This document shows, piece after piece, positions 63,456-64,000 of a stretch of 64,000 bases of DNA; the stretch's first letter is position 1, and every line of letters begins with the position of its first letter. Below the pieces are notes generated by a model. It was not told the DNA's origin. It searched no databases and saw only the letters and a list, made by a program, of their open reading frames with translations. The DNA comes from Candidatus Tectimicrobiota bacterium (GTDB taxonomy: Bacteria; Tectomicrobia; Entotheonellia; Entotheonellales; Entotheonellaceae), in contig BPKO01000009.1 of assembly GCA_026005175.1 (NCBI GenBank), positions 62,001 to 126,000 on the forward strand, written 5' to 3'. The position numbers were made by a program, and so were the translations under genes.

Positions 63456-64000
63456 GTGAGAACGCTCTGCTTTGTGGCGGGGATGGCTGCAATTCTCTTC
63501 CCGAGCTTTGCCCATGCCGGCGGGGCCACACTGCCCACCTCCCGGCAAGATGGCCTTTTTGCGGTACAGACCACGGTTGTTGCGGTCGATCTCTATACGT
63601 CTCCCCACCCCAGCAGGCCGCAGACAGCCGGAGAATTACGCTTTCTCTCCGGCTTGCAGCTCCGCGGCCATGATGATCGCTTTGGAGGCTTTTCGGGGAT
63701 GCTCCTTGAGCCAGCGGGAGATGGCTTACTTGCCGTTTCAGACCACGGCTGGTGGATGTGGGGCGAGCTCGTTCGCGATGCCCAGGGCGTTCCCCGGGGT
63801 CTGCAGAAGGTAAGCATGGCACCGATCCTGGATATTGACGGAGCCCGGCTGCCCCCAATAGGCAGGGATGCAGAAGCGCTGACCCTCGTCCACAGTCATC
63901 TAGGGCCGCGTGTTCTCGTGGCCTTCGAGCGCTGGCATCGGGTGTGGACCTATCCCCTCGGAAGGAAGCCCCCTGTCTTTGTGCCGACGATGCTTGCTGC
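63456..64000 (+). CDS. Phytase-like esterase-family protein, 3'-truncated by window edge
   Basis: The frame is open to the window end. A GTG at 63456 gives a clear Sec signal peptide (VRTLCFVAGMAAILFPSFAHA, cut after AHA); the in-frame ATG at 63306 would add 50 basic residues and is less likely. The mature part (ELRFLSGLQLRGHDDRFGGFSGMLLEPAGDGLLAVSDHGWW in part) fits the family of esterase-like proteins with a phytase-type beta-propeller, which often start with an SG/FSG strand and an AVSDHG/AVSDRG turn. The substrate is unknown. The C-terminal half lies outside the window. Confidence 0.75.
   Translation, partial: MRTLCFVAGMAAILFPSFAHAGGATLPTSRQDGLFAVQTTVVAVDLYTSPHPSRPQTAGELRFLSGLQLRGHDDRFGGFSGMLLEPAGDGLLAVSDHGWWMWGELVRDAQGVPRGLQKVSMAPILDIDGARLPPIGRDAEALTLVHSHLGPRVLVAFERWHRVWTYPLGRKPPVFVPTMLA

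Noticed and set aside
1-64000. CRISPR arrays, tRNA or rRNA genes, insertion sequences
   Set aside because: I saw no regularly spaced repeats, no tRNA-like cloverleaf with CCA end, no rRNA stretch and no transposase-like protein.

Overview
The window is a GC-rich (about two thirds G+C by eye) stretch of a bacterial chromosome, densely packed with short operons. An AsmA-family protein, a DUF4197 protein, many Tat or Sec signal peptides and periplasmic binding proteins suggest a diderm. A fructose-bisphosphate aldolase/phosphatase, a TrpB2-type beta chain, a DUF3090 protein, an LLM flavin oxidoreductase and a UGSC selenoprotein point to an uncultured, deep-branching or environmental lineage. I cannot place it taxonomically from sequence alone. 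No rRNA, tRNA, CRISPR array, prophage or transposase gene was seen.

Layout. 1-6950 (+): the end of a branched-chain-type ABC importer (livG fragment, livF, binding protein), a LarA-like protein, and a second importer (binding protein, two permeases). 6951-8878: a frameshifted MgtC protein, a HAD phosphatase and a lone receiver protein. 8879-15298 (-): a glycerol-3-phosphate operon ugpB-ugpA-ugpE-glpK-glpD behind a near-consensus promoter, followed by a MaoC-like protein (+) and a fructose-bisphosphate aldolase/phosphatase (-). Together these could carry glycerol-3-phosphate through DHAP to fructose-6-phosphate. 18237-30851: a TPR protein, an LLM oxidoreductase, DUF2851, AsmA, DUF4197, a frameshifted xanthine-dehydrogenase-type large subunit, DUF3090, a trpB2-nitrilase pair (nitrilase frameshifted and lacking its Cys) and an SCO6745-type protein. 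30995-38686: a PadR-MFS pair, then a five-part oligopeptide-type ABC importer whose binding protein is frameshifted. 38690-43165: an M23 peptidase, a TRAP binding protein, an aldehyde dehydrogenase and a Phd/PIN toxin-antitoxin pair. 43216-48367 (-): hyuA-hyuB-dialkylglycine decarboxylase. 48528-51546 (+): a UGSC selenoprotein and a zinc alcohol dehydrogenase. 51543-56810 (-): an epoxide hydrolase, a double DUF350 protein, a glutathionylspermidine-synthase-like ATP-grasp ligase, a Tat lipoprotein with an RG-rich tail and an acidic protein. 56817-64000: a PC4-like protein, a Cys/Met PLP enzyme, selD, a hybrid histidine kinase, a mini-DnaJ and the start of a phytase-like esterase.

The main discovery is selenium biology. 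Two genes are interrupted by an in-frame TGA: the UGSC protein (Sec105) and SelD itself (Sec19). Each TGA is followed 17-18 nt later by a GC hairpin whose loop ends in GUGCU, a plausible shared SelB recognition element. The second candidate for new biology is the ATP-grasp/DUF350/lipoprotein cluster. Four other genes are broken by what look like single extra bases in short homopolymers, so assembly error must be excluded before calling them pseudogenes.
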